A DNA stretch of 64,000 bases from Bacillota bacterium. Lineage in GTDB: Bacteria; Bacillota; Clostridia; Acetivibrionales; DTU013. The notes beneath the pieces are model-generated. The model was not told where the DNA came from and did no database searches. It worked only from the letters and a program-made list of their open reading frames with translations. The stretch lies in the NCBI GenBank assembly GCA_023435745.1, contig JAEZMD010000019.1:1-64000 (forward strand), given 5' to 3'. Both the position numbers and the translations under genes were made by a program. Below are positions 1 to 6,900 of this stretch, one piece after another (within the stretch, counting starts at the first letter, position 1; every line of letters starts with the position of its first letter).

Positions 1-6
1 GGCTCA

Positions 7-130
7 GTACAACAAGAGATTCATAATGTTCCTATCAGCGTTTATCCCGGTTCTCGTCCTTTGAGGTACTTCACAGCTCTTCAAAGGATGTTTTTTTCAC
101 TGAACATCATGAATCTCTAATTTGTTAGAT
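7..130. repeat. attC-like recombination site 0 (leftmost)
   Basis: An imperfect hairpin with integron attC geometry. The outer cores are GTACAAC (7-13) and GTTAGAT (124-130; a perfect GTTRRRY). The inner arms are AGAGATTCATAATGTTC (15-31) and GAACATCATGAATCTCT (102-118), complementary except for one base. Spacers between cores and arms are one and five bases. The roughly 70-nt loop has a smaller inverted repeat around CCTTTGA/TCAAAGG. Its stem sequence differs from the four sites to the right, so the array mixes site families. It begins at the window edge, so the array probably continues to the left. Confidence 0.6.
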
Positions 131-190
131 GAAGTCGGTCGTCCCTTTACTCGGCAGCTGCCATGGACGGCAGCCCTCAAAGCAAATATA

Positions 191-742
191 TTAAAAACCA
201 TCTGTCCTTATATGATAATGGCTAGCAGCCAATTTTATATTCTTAATTAAGCTCCCTCTATTCTTATAATTATCTATACCAATTCGAAGTATCTTTGTTT
301 CGAATTTATTCCCTATACGGTCAATCGTTTCATGCTTATTAATGCTATGATAATAGGATATATCAATTGTATTATAGTTAACCATTCCTCCCGGACCTCC
401 CGACATATACTTATGCTTGTCAATTAAAAACATAGCTTCCCAGTTAATAATCACCTTTTTCTTTTCATTCAATTCTAGCGCTCTTTCATTTATAAGTAAA
501 TATAATCCATTTCTTTTTCGTTTAGGAACATAACCTACAAATAGTAGGATGAAAGCCCAAAAAATAATAATAAGTGAAATTACAAGATAATATAAAGGGC
601 TTCTATTTCGATCACCATCAATTAAAGAATAAATTAAAAATCCTATCATAACTATTATCGAAAAGCTGCCAAGTACAACCCAAAACATACTAATATTCCA
701 GCATTTTAAATAATAGCTTCTAGATGTGAGAGTATTCTCCAT
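191..742 (-). CDS. hypothetical membrane protein (cassette gene 1)
   Basis: A protein of 183 aa that I do not recognise by name. The first 75 residues hold two strongly hydrophobic segments (about 20-40 and 50-70), followed by a basic KRKR stretch and a soluble domain of about 110 residues with alternating beta-type patterns. This layout resembles small bacterial proteins with a two-helix anchor and a PH-like cytoplasmic domain, but that is a guess. The gene is markedly AT-rich compared with the GC-rich repeats on both sides and with the chromosomal genes after 4146. It is alone between two attC-like sites. The start ATG has a weak GGGGG ribosome site about 13 nt upstream. Confidence 0.7.
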   Translation of the reverse strand: MENTLTSRSYYLKCWNISMFWVVLGSFSIIVMIGFLIYSLIDGDRNRSPLYYLVISLIIIFWAFILLFVGYVPKRKRNGLYLLINERALELNEKKKVIINWEAMFLIDKHKYMSGGPGGMVNYNTIDISYYHSINKHETIDRIGNKFETKILRIGIDNYKNRGSLIKNIKLAASHYHIRTDGF

Positions 743-831
743 TATTTGATCTTACCCCCTGTATTAGTTTACTACGAAGTCCTGCTGTAATATCGCGCCA
801 TGGACGGCGCGATCCTGTTACGACCGATTTT

Positions 832-1002
832 GCCTAACGGCTCAGCAGTCGCGACGCCGATGAGCTGGACCCGCGCTAGCCCTTCTCCCTGGCGGTGCTT
901 GCACCCAGCGAATCGGTGTGGTGTGCTGCCGGGACCATCATTTCGGGAGCAAAATCAGGGACTCAGACCATGCACGCCTTTACGCTGACTGCTTTGTTAT
1001 CT
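832..1002. repeat. attC-like recombination site A
   Basis: A GC-rich element of 171 bp. Outer cores are GCCTAAC (832-838; a perfect RYYYAAC) and GTTATCT (996-1002). The inner inverted repeat is AGCAGTC near the left core against GACTGCT just before the right core. The left flank ACGACCGATTTTGCCTAAC (820-838) pairs with the start of the preceding cassette at 124-142 (15 of 19, mismatches all transitions). A short hairpin ATCGCGCC/GGCGCGAT lies just outside at 792-813. The interior shares long blocks with sites B and D. Confidence 0.7.
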
Positions 1003-1085
1003 GAAGTGCATTCCACCCTCCGGCCGCTCTGCGGAGTCAAGGCCGAATTCCTTTCTACAAATAAATAAAATCACAATATACATTA

Positions 1086-1388
1086 CTAACTTGATTGCTC
1101 AGGCTTTTTTATAAACCAAGTTGAAATAAAATCTGGATCAACAACAACTTTGCCTGTTGAACGAAGTCTATATTCCCCTGGAGAAGCAATATTTAATGAA
1201 GATAAATCAGGAGGTAAATTGAAAATCTCTACTGTCTCATCTATTAAAATAGAAATTCCAGTATGCTTGTCTGCGCTTACTATTTTCCCATATAACTGTT
1301 TCCTCTCGATAACTTCATCATTAGAATCGGTAAAAGAAAGACCAACAAGTACTGTTTTATTAATAATACTAGTGTAAGTTTTTCTCAT
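1086..1388 (-). CDS. hypothetical protein, 100 aa (cassette gene 2)
   Basis: A soluble protein of 100 aa without membrane segments or cysteines. It has several short beta-type stretches and a conserved-looking segment with LPPDLS near residue 58 and PGEYRLRSTG near residue 70. I do not recognise a named family. The start is well supported: GGAGG lies six nt before the ATG. It is the only gene between attC-like sites A and B and reads in the same direction as the other cassette genes. It is AT-rich relative to the flanking repeats. The lone small gene of unknown function fits integron-cassette cargo, but its role cannot be inferred. Confidence 0.7.
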   Translation of the reverse strand: MRKTYTSIINKTVLVGLSFTDSNDEVIERKQLYGKIVSADKHTGISILIDETVEIFNLPPDLSSLNIASPGEYRLRSTGKVVVDPDFISTWFIKKPEQSS

Positions 1389-1508
1389 TACTTGCCTCCC
1401 AATATGATGAAATTTCGTTTTATACTACCACATATATAATTATCACGCAGAGCGCCCTTATTTCGCCCGACGGCTGGAGGCCCGGGCGACGTCGGTGGAA
1501 TGCATTTC

Positions 1509-1681
1509 ATATAACGGCTCGGCAGTCGCGACGCCGATGAGCAGCGACCCGTGCTAGCCCTTCTCCCTGGCGGTGCTTGCCACCCAGCGAATCGGTGTGG
1601 CGTGGTGCCGGGACTATCATATCGGGAGCCAAATCCGGGACTCAGACCATCCATGCCCTTGCGCTTACTGCTTTGTTATAC
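1509..1681. repeat. attC-like recombination site B
   Basis: An element of 173 bp with cores ATATAAC (1509-1515) and GTTATAC (1675-1681). The inner arms read GGCAGTC on the left and TTACTGCT on the right. The left flank 1494-1515 pairs with the cassette start at 996-1017 at 20 of 22 positions. It pairs less well (16 of 22) with its own right flank. A hairpin CGCCCG/CGGGCG with a 13-nt loop sits at 1464-1488, and a second hairpin TTCCAGCC/GGCTGGAA with a 15-nt loop follows the right flank at 1697-1727. Confidence 0.7.
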
Positions 1682-1800
1682 GCAGTACCATCCACCTTCC
1701 AGCCGCACGGCAAGGCCAAGGCTGGAATACTAATTTTCTTATCACATATAAATATACCATATTATCTCAGTCCACTCAGCAACAAATTGGAATTTGTTAG

Positions 1801-2334
1801 CTATTTAGCGGATAAAATATTTAGATATTTTTCGACAACCATTTCGGTGTTTTCAGAAATGGATTTTGTGCCATCCACATATATTACAGGACATACGAGA
1901 GTTTCTGCCCATTGTTCGATTCTCGATAGAGAACGTGATGCCACAAAATCAACAAACTTCAAGTGATGCTCGTACATATCACCGCCTTCATGGATGCGTT
2001 CTCCATGCTGTTCATAAGCTCGTTGTCTTATGCGTTCAATACGAGTTTCAAGCGGTGCTGATATAAATACAGCAAAGGTATACATCGAAGAAATCTCTTC
2101 GCCAAAATCTCCAATTACGGCAGAAATAACAAATGAACAATATTTTTCGATATCAGCAAGCATTAAATCTAAACATTCTTCACGTGTACGCTCTAAAGTG
2201 TATGGAATTTCTGATTTAATAAAGTGATAATCTTCAATATCCATATACTTGTAATTCAAAGCACGCGCAAGCTCTCGTCCAAGAGTAGACTTTCCGCTTC
2301 CGTTTGCTCCAAAGACAATTATTCCTCTTGTCAT
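1801..2334 (-). CDS. P-loop kinase-like ATPase (cassette gene 3)
   Basis: A small P-loop NTPase of the adenylate/shikimate-kinase-like fold, probably phosphorylating a small molecule that cannot be named. A Walker A motif GANGSGKST lies within the first 20 residues. An acidic MDIED segment follows at about residue 32, and an arginine-rich stretch with RIERIRQR near residue 100 has the look of a lid. The ATG at 2334 is preferred over the upstream TTG (2349) because AGGTG lies five nt before it, giving 177 aa. It stands alone between attC-like sites B and C. The single-domain kinase is typical of genes carried in cassette arrays. Confidence 0.75.
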   Translation of the reverse strand: MTRGIIVFGANGSGKSTLGRELARALNYKYMDIEDYHFIKSEIPYTLERTREECLDLMLADIEKYCSFVISAVIGDFGEEISSMYTFAVFISAPLETRIERIRQRAYEQHGERIHEGGDMYEHHLKFVDFVASRSLSRIEQWAETLVCPVIYVDGTKSISENTEMVVEKYLNILSAK

Positions 2335-2483
2335 CTTTACACCTGCCAATTATATAATCAATCCGAATAACGAAACCACCCGATAAAATTCCTGTTAATA
2401 ATTACATCAATAATATCTATTGCGCAGAGCGTACATTATTCGCCCGTGGCCGGAGGCAGGACGACGTCGGTGGATGGTATTGC

Positions 2484-2745
2484 ATATAACGTCTCAGCAG
2501 TCGCGACGCCGATGAGCAGAAAAGCCTCTAGCTGAGCCGTGCCAAGTCTGTCAAGGGCAAGCCAGGCTGCATAGGTGAGCAGCAGGCTTTGCCCGCGACC
2601 AGCCCCTGCCCGGCGAAGATAGAGGTGGGCGGTGCTCCGTCACCGCTCTGCGAATCGGTGTGGTGCCTGCTCGCGCTCCTGCTGCCAATGGTATAAGGTC
2701 GGATGACTTTCCCCTGGCACCCTTGCGCCGACTGCTTTGTTACAC
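2484..2745. repeat. attC-like recombination site C (long variant)
   Basis: Cores ATATAAC (2484-2490) and GTTACAC (2739-2745) enclose 262 bp, about 90 bp longer than sites A, B and D. The extra length is an internal GC-rich segment around 2520-2640. The inner arms are CAGCAGTC and GACTGCT. The left flank 2469-2490 pairs with the cassette start at 1675-1696 at 20 of 22 positions. After the right flank, a perfect 11-bp hairpin GGTCTCCGGCC/GGCCGGAGACC with a 15-nt loop occupies 2758-2794. The right half matches site D better than A or B, so the element is mosaic. Confidence 0.7.
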
Positions 2746-2804
2746 GAGGTACCGACCGGTCTCCGGCCGCTCGGCGGAGTCAAGGCCGGAGACCTTTTTA
2801 TCTT

Positions 2805-3263
2805 TTATAAAGTTTTTAATAGTTTTACATATTTACCCATATCATCTTCGCCTTCGAATATAATCTGATCAAACCCCTTCTTTTCATATAAGTGTCTTGC
2901 ATTCAGGTTATCAATATCAACGCCCAATGACATTTCATTAAAACCTAGCTTCTTTGCATAGTCAATCAGGAAATCTAGTATAATGCCCCCAATCCCACGA
3001 TTCCTAGCTTCTTTCTTTACAATCATGCGGGACAAATATACTCTCTTATTAGGTATCGTATAGTCTGGATCATTGTTGGATAAAACAAGCGAACCCTCTC
3101 CCAGAAACTCACCATTTTCGGTATAAACAAAGATAATCCTATTCCCGGTTATCAGTTCATCATACCATCTGTTTGTTCTGATGGGATCCCTGTCCATATC
3201 CCAAATGTTGTTACACTTCCTATAATCCAATGGGTCAAGTTTTATTATCTGATAAAACTCCAT
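2805..3263 (-). CDS. GNAT-family N-acetyltransferase (cassette gene 4)
   Basis: A protein of 152 aa with the GNAT fold, which transfers an acetyl group from acetyl-CoA to an amine. The acetyl-CoA-binding motif A is clear: VKKEARNRGIGG at about residues 87-98, containing the R-x-x-G-x-G signature, followed by a helix. The C-terminal part has the usual NARHLYEKKGF motif B near residue 130. The substrate cannot be inferred. The start ATG has GGAG eight nt upstream. Acetyltransferases are among the commonest cargoes of integron arrays, and this one is alone between attC-like sites C and D. Confidence 0.85.
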   Translation of the reverse strand: MEFYQIIKLDPLDYRKCNNIWDMDRDPIRTNRWYDELITGNRIIFVYTENGEFLGEGSLVLSNNDPDYTIPNKRVYLSRMIVKKEARNRGIGGIILDFLIDYAKKLGFNEMSLGVDIDNLNARHLYEKKGFDQIIFEGEDDMGKYVKLLKTL

Positions 3264-3340
3264 AGCAATATCTCCATATAAAAGTTTTTCTATTTCGCCC
3301 GACGGCCGAAGGCCCGGGCGACGTAACCGGTCGGCATTTT

Positions 3341-3513
3341 GTGTAACGGCTCAGCAGTCGCGACGCCGATGAGCTGTGACCCGCGCTAGCCCTTCTCCCT
3401 GGCGGTGCTTGCCACCCAGCAAATCGGTGTGGTGCCTGACTGCACTCCGCTGTCAATGGTATAAGACCGGATGCTTTTCCTCTGGCACCCTTGCGCTGAC
3501 AGCTTTGTTATGT
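3341..3513. repeat. attC-like recombination site D
   Basis: An element of 173 bp with cores GTGTAAC (3341-3347) and GTTATGT (3507-3513). Its left core is the exact complement of the GTTACAC that opens the same cassette at 2739. The left flank 3327-3347 pairs with 2739-2759 at 17 of 21 positions, all mismatches being transitions. A hairpin CGCCCG/CGGGCG with a 13-nt loop precedes it (3296-3320). A hairpin TGTCAGCC/GGCTGACA with a 15-nt loop follows the right flank (3529-3559). Confidence 0.7.
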
Positions 3514-3580
3514 GGAGTGTGCCCCCTCTGTCAGCCGCACGGCGGAGTCGAGGCTGACACTATACCAGTTGTTAATATCC

Positions 3581-3719
3581 TGACATCATATTCAAAAAGG
3601 AATCCGACCCGCTGTTCATGCCCTGACATCATATCCAAGGAAATCTGACCCACTGTTCATGCCCTGACATCATATTCAAGGGAATCCGACCCGCTGTTGA
3701 TGCCCTGACATCAATCAAA
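3581..3719. repeat. tandem direct repeat, about 41-nt period
   Basis: The phrase CCTGACATCATATTCAAG and a following AATCCGACCCGCTGTTC recur. The TGACATC starts are at 3581, 3624, 3665 and 3706, so the periods are 43, 41 and 41, with the fourth copy cut short. Copies differ by a few bases. No open frame of note crosses it. It fills the fifth cassette (3507-3845), which otherwise holds no gene. Confidence 0.8.
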
Positions 3720-3823
3720 CATATATAAGTATATTCTTCATATATTTACAAAATCCTTCAAGTGCAAAAAACACATATATAGACTGATTACACCCCGCCG
3801 GCCGGAGGCCCGGGGTGTCGTTC

Positions 3824-3950
3824 GAGGGGGCACATTGCATATAACTCCTTCTACAGCGACACATGTCGTGTAATCTATCACCTTCTTAATAATTTCACGA
3901 CATGTCGTGTTAAAACCCAACAAAGGAGTAAATGCGACGCATGTCGGGAA
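3824..3950. repeat. right-end junction of the cassette array with palindromes
   Basis: The segment 3824-3845, ending in core ATATAAC, pairs with the start of cassette 5 (3507-3528) at 19 of 22 positions. To its right the sequence no longer resembles sites A-D. Instead the motif ACATGTCG appears three times, including the perfect palindrome CACGACATGTCGTG at 3892-3909, and ACTCCTT (3844-3850) is matched by AAGGAGT (3923-3929). A possible right core GTTAAAA lies at 3909. This could be a divergent attC or the remains of the attachment site of the adjacent recombinase. Confidence 0.5.
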
Positions 3951-3979
3951 AGCAATCTTTGCCGGAAAACTGCCTTCGC

Positions 3980-4102
3980 TCAGACTGTATTCCTAACCAA
4001 AGGTCGAGAATATCGGGAGGACTTATAACGCAAGTCTGTGTCGCTTTCCAGCAAATGCGTCGCAAACGAATGTCGTTTATGGAGAGCTATCCATAAAAGG
4101 CA
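3980..4102 (-). pseudogene. tyrosine-recombinase (integrase) C-terminal remnant
   Basis: The minus strand reads LHKRHSFATHLLESDTDLRY followed by degraded sequence. Intact tyrosine recombinases have LRHSFATHLLESGTDLRYIQ here, the box II HxxR region with catalytic His and Arg. A leucine codon before RHSF is missing and the glycine is replaced by aspartate. After LRY the frame is shifted: a second frame continues with QVLP where family members have the LLGH motif. No catalytic tyrosine region or N-terminal half is present, because the neighbouring FAD gene and its terminator follow directly. It lies against the array and reads in the same direction as the cassette genes. Whether it was an integron IntI or a Xer/phage-type enzyme cannot be told from this piece. 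Confidence 0.7.
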
Positions 4103-4110
4103 CATGTTAT

Positions 4111-4134
4111 AAAAACCGGCCATGGCCGGTTTTT
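4111..4134. terminator. rho-independent terminator, perfect palindrome
   Basis: A perfect 24-bp palindrome with core ACCGGCCATGGCCGGT flanked by A-runs and T-runs lies 12 nt after the stop of the FAD oxidoreductase. It can end transcription from either strand. Confidence 0.8.
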
Positions 4135-4145
4135 CCAAACAATTT

Positions 4146-5990
4146 TTATTCCGAAATATCCTTCCCAGTATAGTGCTCGATGCTGTAGGCTCCCAAATAA
4201 TACACCTCGTCCATGGTGAGAACCTCCCTGTCCTCCAGCCGCTGTTGCATGATATCATTGATCCGGTGCTGGTGACAAAGCTTTTCGTAAACCTCCTGCG
4301 TTGTTCCTTCAAAGCCGTACAGTGCGCCGATGAGGCCGACTGCCCTGTCAAATGTCAGGCTGTCGTTTGTGATAAAGGGGCGCAGGCGATCATACAGCTC
4401 TCTGCTATAGATTGTTTTATCAACACGGTAAATACCATTGACCAAAATAAACGCAAGATCCTTTTGAGCAGCCTTTTGATCATATTTCAGATTATTATCG
4501 CTGCCACCCGCCACCAGTCCCAACGTGACAAGCTTTCCTGCCGCCGGATATGACCAGTTATCCTTGTACGCGGTTTCGATTTCTTTTTCGGGAAGATGCA
4601 TGCTTTTTTCTTTCAACATCTCTTCAAACTCAGCATATCTTTCATGTTTCGTATTCACAAACCCGGGATTCTCATTCCTTGCGGCACAGAACACCGCCAG
4701 CGCCCCTGCGGCCTCTCCGGTTCCGATACTCGTTCCGATGGTTCCTGCGCTGCTCGCTGCCAATGAGGAGTAGGAGCTCCTTGGCCCTGCCATCAGCAGA
4801 TTCGATGTTTTTTCCGGGATCAGACATCTCAGCGGGATACCGTACTGCACACCTCTGCCTGCAATAAACGAACCTTTGGCGGCGAATTTATCAATCCAGA
4901 CCGGGTAGGATCCCATGGAAACTGTATCCTCAAAAAATCTGTTGTCCATGATATCCTGCACTGTCAGCATATATTTTCCGTAGTAATGTTTGGATTCTCT
5001 TACGCGAAGACTTTGCGCCGCTCTTGAAAACGAATAGCCGCTAAACTGTTTAAATTCTTCGGAAAGGAACGCTGCCAGATTTTTTGCTTCATCTGCGGCA
5101 TTTTTATAAGCCTCGTCCAGTGCATCGTCATCCAGCACGTTCACTCCTGAGAACTGGAGCCCGCTGATTACGACCTTATCGTCATCTGTCGAGAAAATAG
5201 AAAACCCGTCCACTCCAACATTGCTGTTCAACGCCGGATACTTTTTCAGCTCCTCATAGAATGTGCTGCTGCTCACCAGAGAATTGATCTCTTTACTGTC
5301 GACTTTCGCCCCTTCTTTTACGGACAGCTCGAAATTCAGGCTGACCGGCATGAAGCTGTCCTCCATATTCAAATCGCCGGATCCTGTATAATAAGGTATC
5401 CGGCACGCCTCAAGCAAATCGGCGCTATCGGAGGCGTCGATAAACATTTTGCCCGAAACGGCCCTTGTTCCTTCTCCAAGCTTTAGCTTCACCGCGTCAA
5501 GATAGACGCCGGACATTGAAACGTCGGATATTTCCGCGTTATATTGAACCTCCAGGCTTTCCTCCGCAGAAAGTAATTTATCAACCACTCCCAGATACTC
5601 TTTATCTGAGAATCTGTCACCAAGCTCTTTATCCAATTCCGCAAGCAAACCGCCGTTGAGGATTTTTTCATCCTGACCGTAAGGCAATTCAAGCTCAGGA
5701 ACAAGGCATTTGGTTATGATTCCTCCAGCATCCTCATCATTACTGATCAACAGTGTATGAGCGCCAAGACGTGCGGCCGACAATGCAGCCGATATCCCCT
5801 GCGGTTCGGCGCCGTATACGACCACGTCATAGTCGGCTTCCCCGCTTTGTGCAAGCTGCTCAGACCAGTATTTCCTGCCTGATCCCACGTCCTTGTTTTT
5901 TCCGGATTGAAACGGTTCAAACCCATATTGGTATGTAAAGAAGATAATACCTGCTACAAGAGCAAGCCTAAAGATACCTTCTTTTTTCAT
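4146..5990 (-). CDS. membrane-anchored FAD-dependent oxidoreductase
   Basis: A flavoprotein of the FAD_oxidored family (PF12831-like). After an N-terminal hydrophobic anchor (about residues 5-22 of the shorter form) comes the dinucleotide-binding motif VVVYGAEPQGISAALSAARLG, a slightly altered GxGxxG (A for the second G). It is followed by the GGIITKC segment typical of this family. Further on are the redox/FAD-contact regions, including GRGVQYGIPLRCLIP and a GPRSSYSSLAASSAGTIG stretch. The substrate is unknown and it probably acts on the outside face of the membrane. The start at 5990 (GGAG five nt upstream) is preferred over 6014, whose ribosome site is too close. It is the last gene of the group starting upstream at ndoAI or alr. 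Confidence 0.85.
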   Translation of the reverse strand: MKKEGIFRLALVAGIIFFTYQYGFEPFQSGKNKDVGSGRKYWSEQLAQSGEADYDVVVYGAEPQGISAALSAARLGAHTLLISNDEDAGGIITKCLVPELELPYGQDEKILNGGLLAELDKELGDRFSDKEYLGVVDKLLSAEESLEVQYNAEISDVSMSGVYLDAVKLKLGEGTRAVSGKMFIDASDSADLLEACRIPYYTGSGDLNMEDSFMPVSLNFELSVKEGAKVDSKEINSLVSSSTFYEELKKYPALNSNVGVDGFSIFSTDDDKVVISGLQFSGVNVLDDDALDEAYKNAADEAKNLAAFLSEEFKQFSGYSFSRAAQSLRVRESKHYYGKYMLTVQDIMDNRFFEDTVSMGSYPVWIDKFAAKGSFIAGRGVQYGIPLRCLIPEKTSNLLMAGPRSSYSSLAASSAGTIGTSIGTGEAAGALAVFCAARNENPGFVNTKHERYAEFEEMLKEKSMHLPEKEIETAYKDNWSYPAAGKLVTLGLVAGGSDNNLKYDQKAAQKDLAFILVNGIYRVDKTIYSRELYDRLRPFITNDSLTFDRAVGLIGALYGFEGTTQEVYEKLCHQHRINDIMQQRLEDREVLTMDEVYYLGAYSIEHYTGKDISE

Positions 5991-6070
5991 TTTAACTCCA
6001 CTGGTCTTAAACATGACTCCCCTTGTCTTAAATTGATATGTACGAAATTTGTCCTTTTCTGCCGTTCAAA

Positions 6071-6421
6071 TCATATATCGGCCAGACCAAAACTGATGCT
6101 TAGTGCTTCATTCACCTTCTCCATCAGTTCATCGTCCAGATGCCCAATTTTTTCCTTAAGCCTCTTTTTGTCAATGGTTCTGATCTGCTCCAGCAGGATC
6201 ACCGAATCCTTCTGCAGCACGTAATCCTGAGCACTGATCTCGATGTGTGTCGGCAGCTTTGCTTTATTAATCTGTGATGTAATCGCCGCCGCTATTACCG
6301 TCGGACTGTATTTGTTCCCGATGTCGTTTTGAACTACCAGCACCGGTCTGACCCCTCCCTGCTCCGAACCGATCACTGGGCTTAAATCAGCATAATAGAT
6401 ATCTCCGCGTTTAATAATCAC
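6071..6421 (-). CDS. ndoA: type II toxin EndoA (MazF/PemK family endoribonuclease)
   Basis: A ribosome-independent mRNA interferase of 116 aa, the usual MazF length. The N-terminal signature RGDIYYADLSPVIGSEQGGVRPVLVVQND is nearly identical to Bacillus EndoA, including the catalytic Arg and the GSEQGGVRP loop. TVIAAAITSQ and the KDSVILLEQIRTIDKKRL segment, which carries the second catalytic Thr/Arg area, also fit. It follows its antitoxin by 2 nt and both lie downstream of alr, the arrangement found in Bacillus and many Clostridia. In those organisms this conserved chromosomal copy cleaves RNA at a UACAU-type site; the exact specificity here is not visible. Confidence 0.95.
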   Translation of the reverse strand: MIIKRGDIYYADLSPVIGSEQGGVRPVLVVQNDIGNKYSPTVIAAAITSQINKAKLPTHIEISAQDYVLQKDSVILLEQIRTIDKKRLKEKIGHLDDELMEKVNEALSISFGLADI

Positions 6422-6423
6422 GT

Positions 6424-6699
6424 TTACTCCAGCTCCCCAAGGCGTTCTTCATATTTTTGCTGTTGGCCGCAGTCGGCATCCATACACAACTCCGCAAATC
6501 TGATGTTGATCTCAGCCATCTCCTGATAGCCTCTTTTCATCCTGTCTCTCATCTGTATCTTTCTCTTTTCACGGATATACAGTTTCATCGCTTCCCGGAC
6601 AAATTCACTCCTGTTGGTCTTCTCAACAGACACAATAGTATCTATTTCCTTTAGCAGGTTGTCTGGAAGGCTTATCAGTATTTTCTTCAATTCCGCCAA
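6424..6699 (-). CDS. ndoAI: type II antitoxin EndoAI (ribbon-helix-helix)
   Basis: The antitoxin partner of the adjacent EndoA toxin. Residues 5-45 form a ribbon-helix-helix DNA-binding domain (KKILISLPDNLLKEID, then the NRSEFVREAMKLYIREKR helix). The acidic C-terminal tail (about 60-91) would wrap the toxin. Length (91 aa) is typical. The complex normally represses its own promoter, and the roughly 200 bp up to alr hold AT-rich sequence that could be that promoter. Neither gene is disrupted. Confidence 0.92.
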   Translation of the reverse strand: MAELKKILISLPDNLLKEIDTIVSVEKTNRSEFVREAMKLYIREKRKIQMRDRMKRGYQEMAEINIRFAELCMDADCGQQQKYEERLGELE

Positions 6700-6900
6700 A
6701 ATAAATCCCCCATTTTTTGTAGAGATTCAAATATTTTTGAGTTGTGTAATTAAATGCTGTGCAGCGTACTCGACAGCGAATGATGTTATTTTAACTGTCT
6801 GCATAAAAAATATGTGGGTCAACTATATATATTATTATATATCCTCATGTATGCATGGTCAAATTAAAATTTTATTACTTTCCGATACCTGTATGGCATT

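Noticed and set aside
800..988. Plus-strand open frames inside the GC-rich repeats (also 1551-1966, 2660-2863, 3376-3648)
   Set aside because: They lie within or across the attC-like sites, share sequence only because the repeats do, and have no ribosome sites or protein-like conservation.
832..3513. The repeats as MITE transposable elements
   Set aside because: They have terminal inverted repeats, but no direct target duplications flank them. Instead the flanks pair across the intervening gene, which a simple insertion would not produce.
3581..3719. The 41-nt repeat as a CRISPR array
   Set aside because: The units follow each other without unique spacers and there are no cas genes.
4122..4553. 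Plus-strand frame over the end of the FAD oxidoreductase
   Set aside because: It is antisense to a clearly conserved gene and begins inside its terminator.
6700..6900. A riboswitch or T-box before ndoAI/alr
   Set aside because: No conserved T-box or riboswitch core is visible; the sequence is simply AT-rich.
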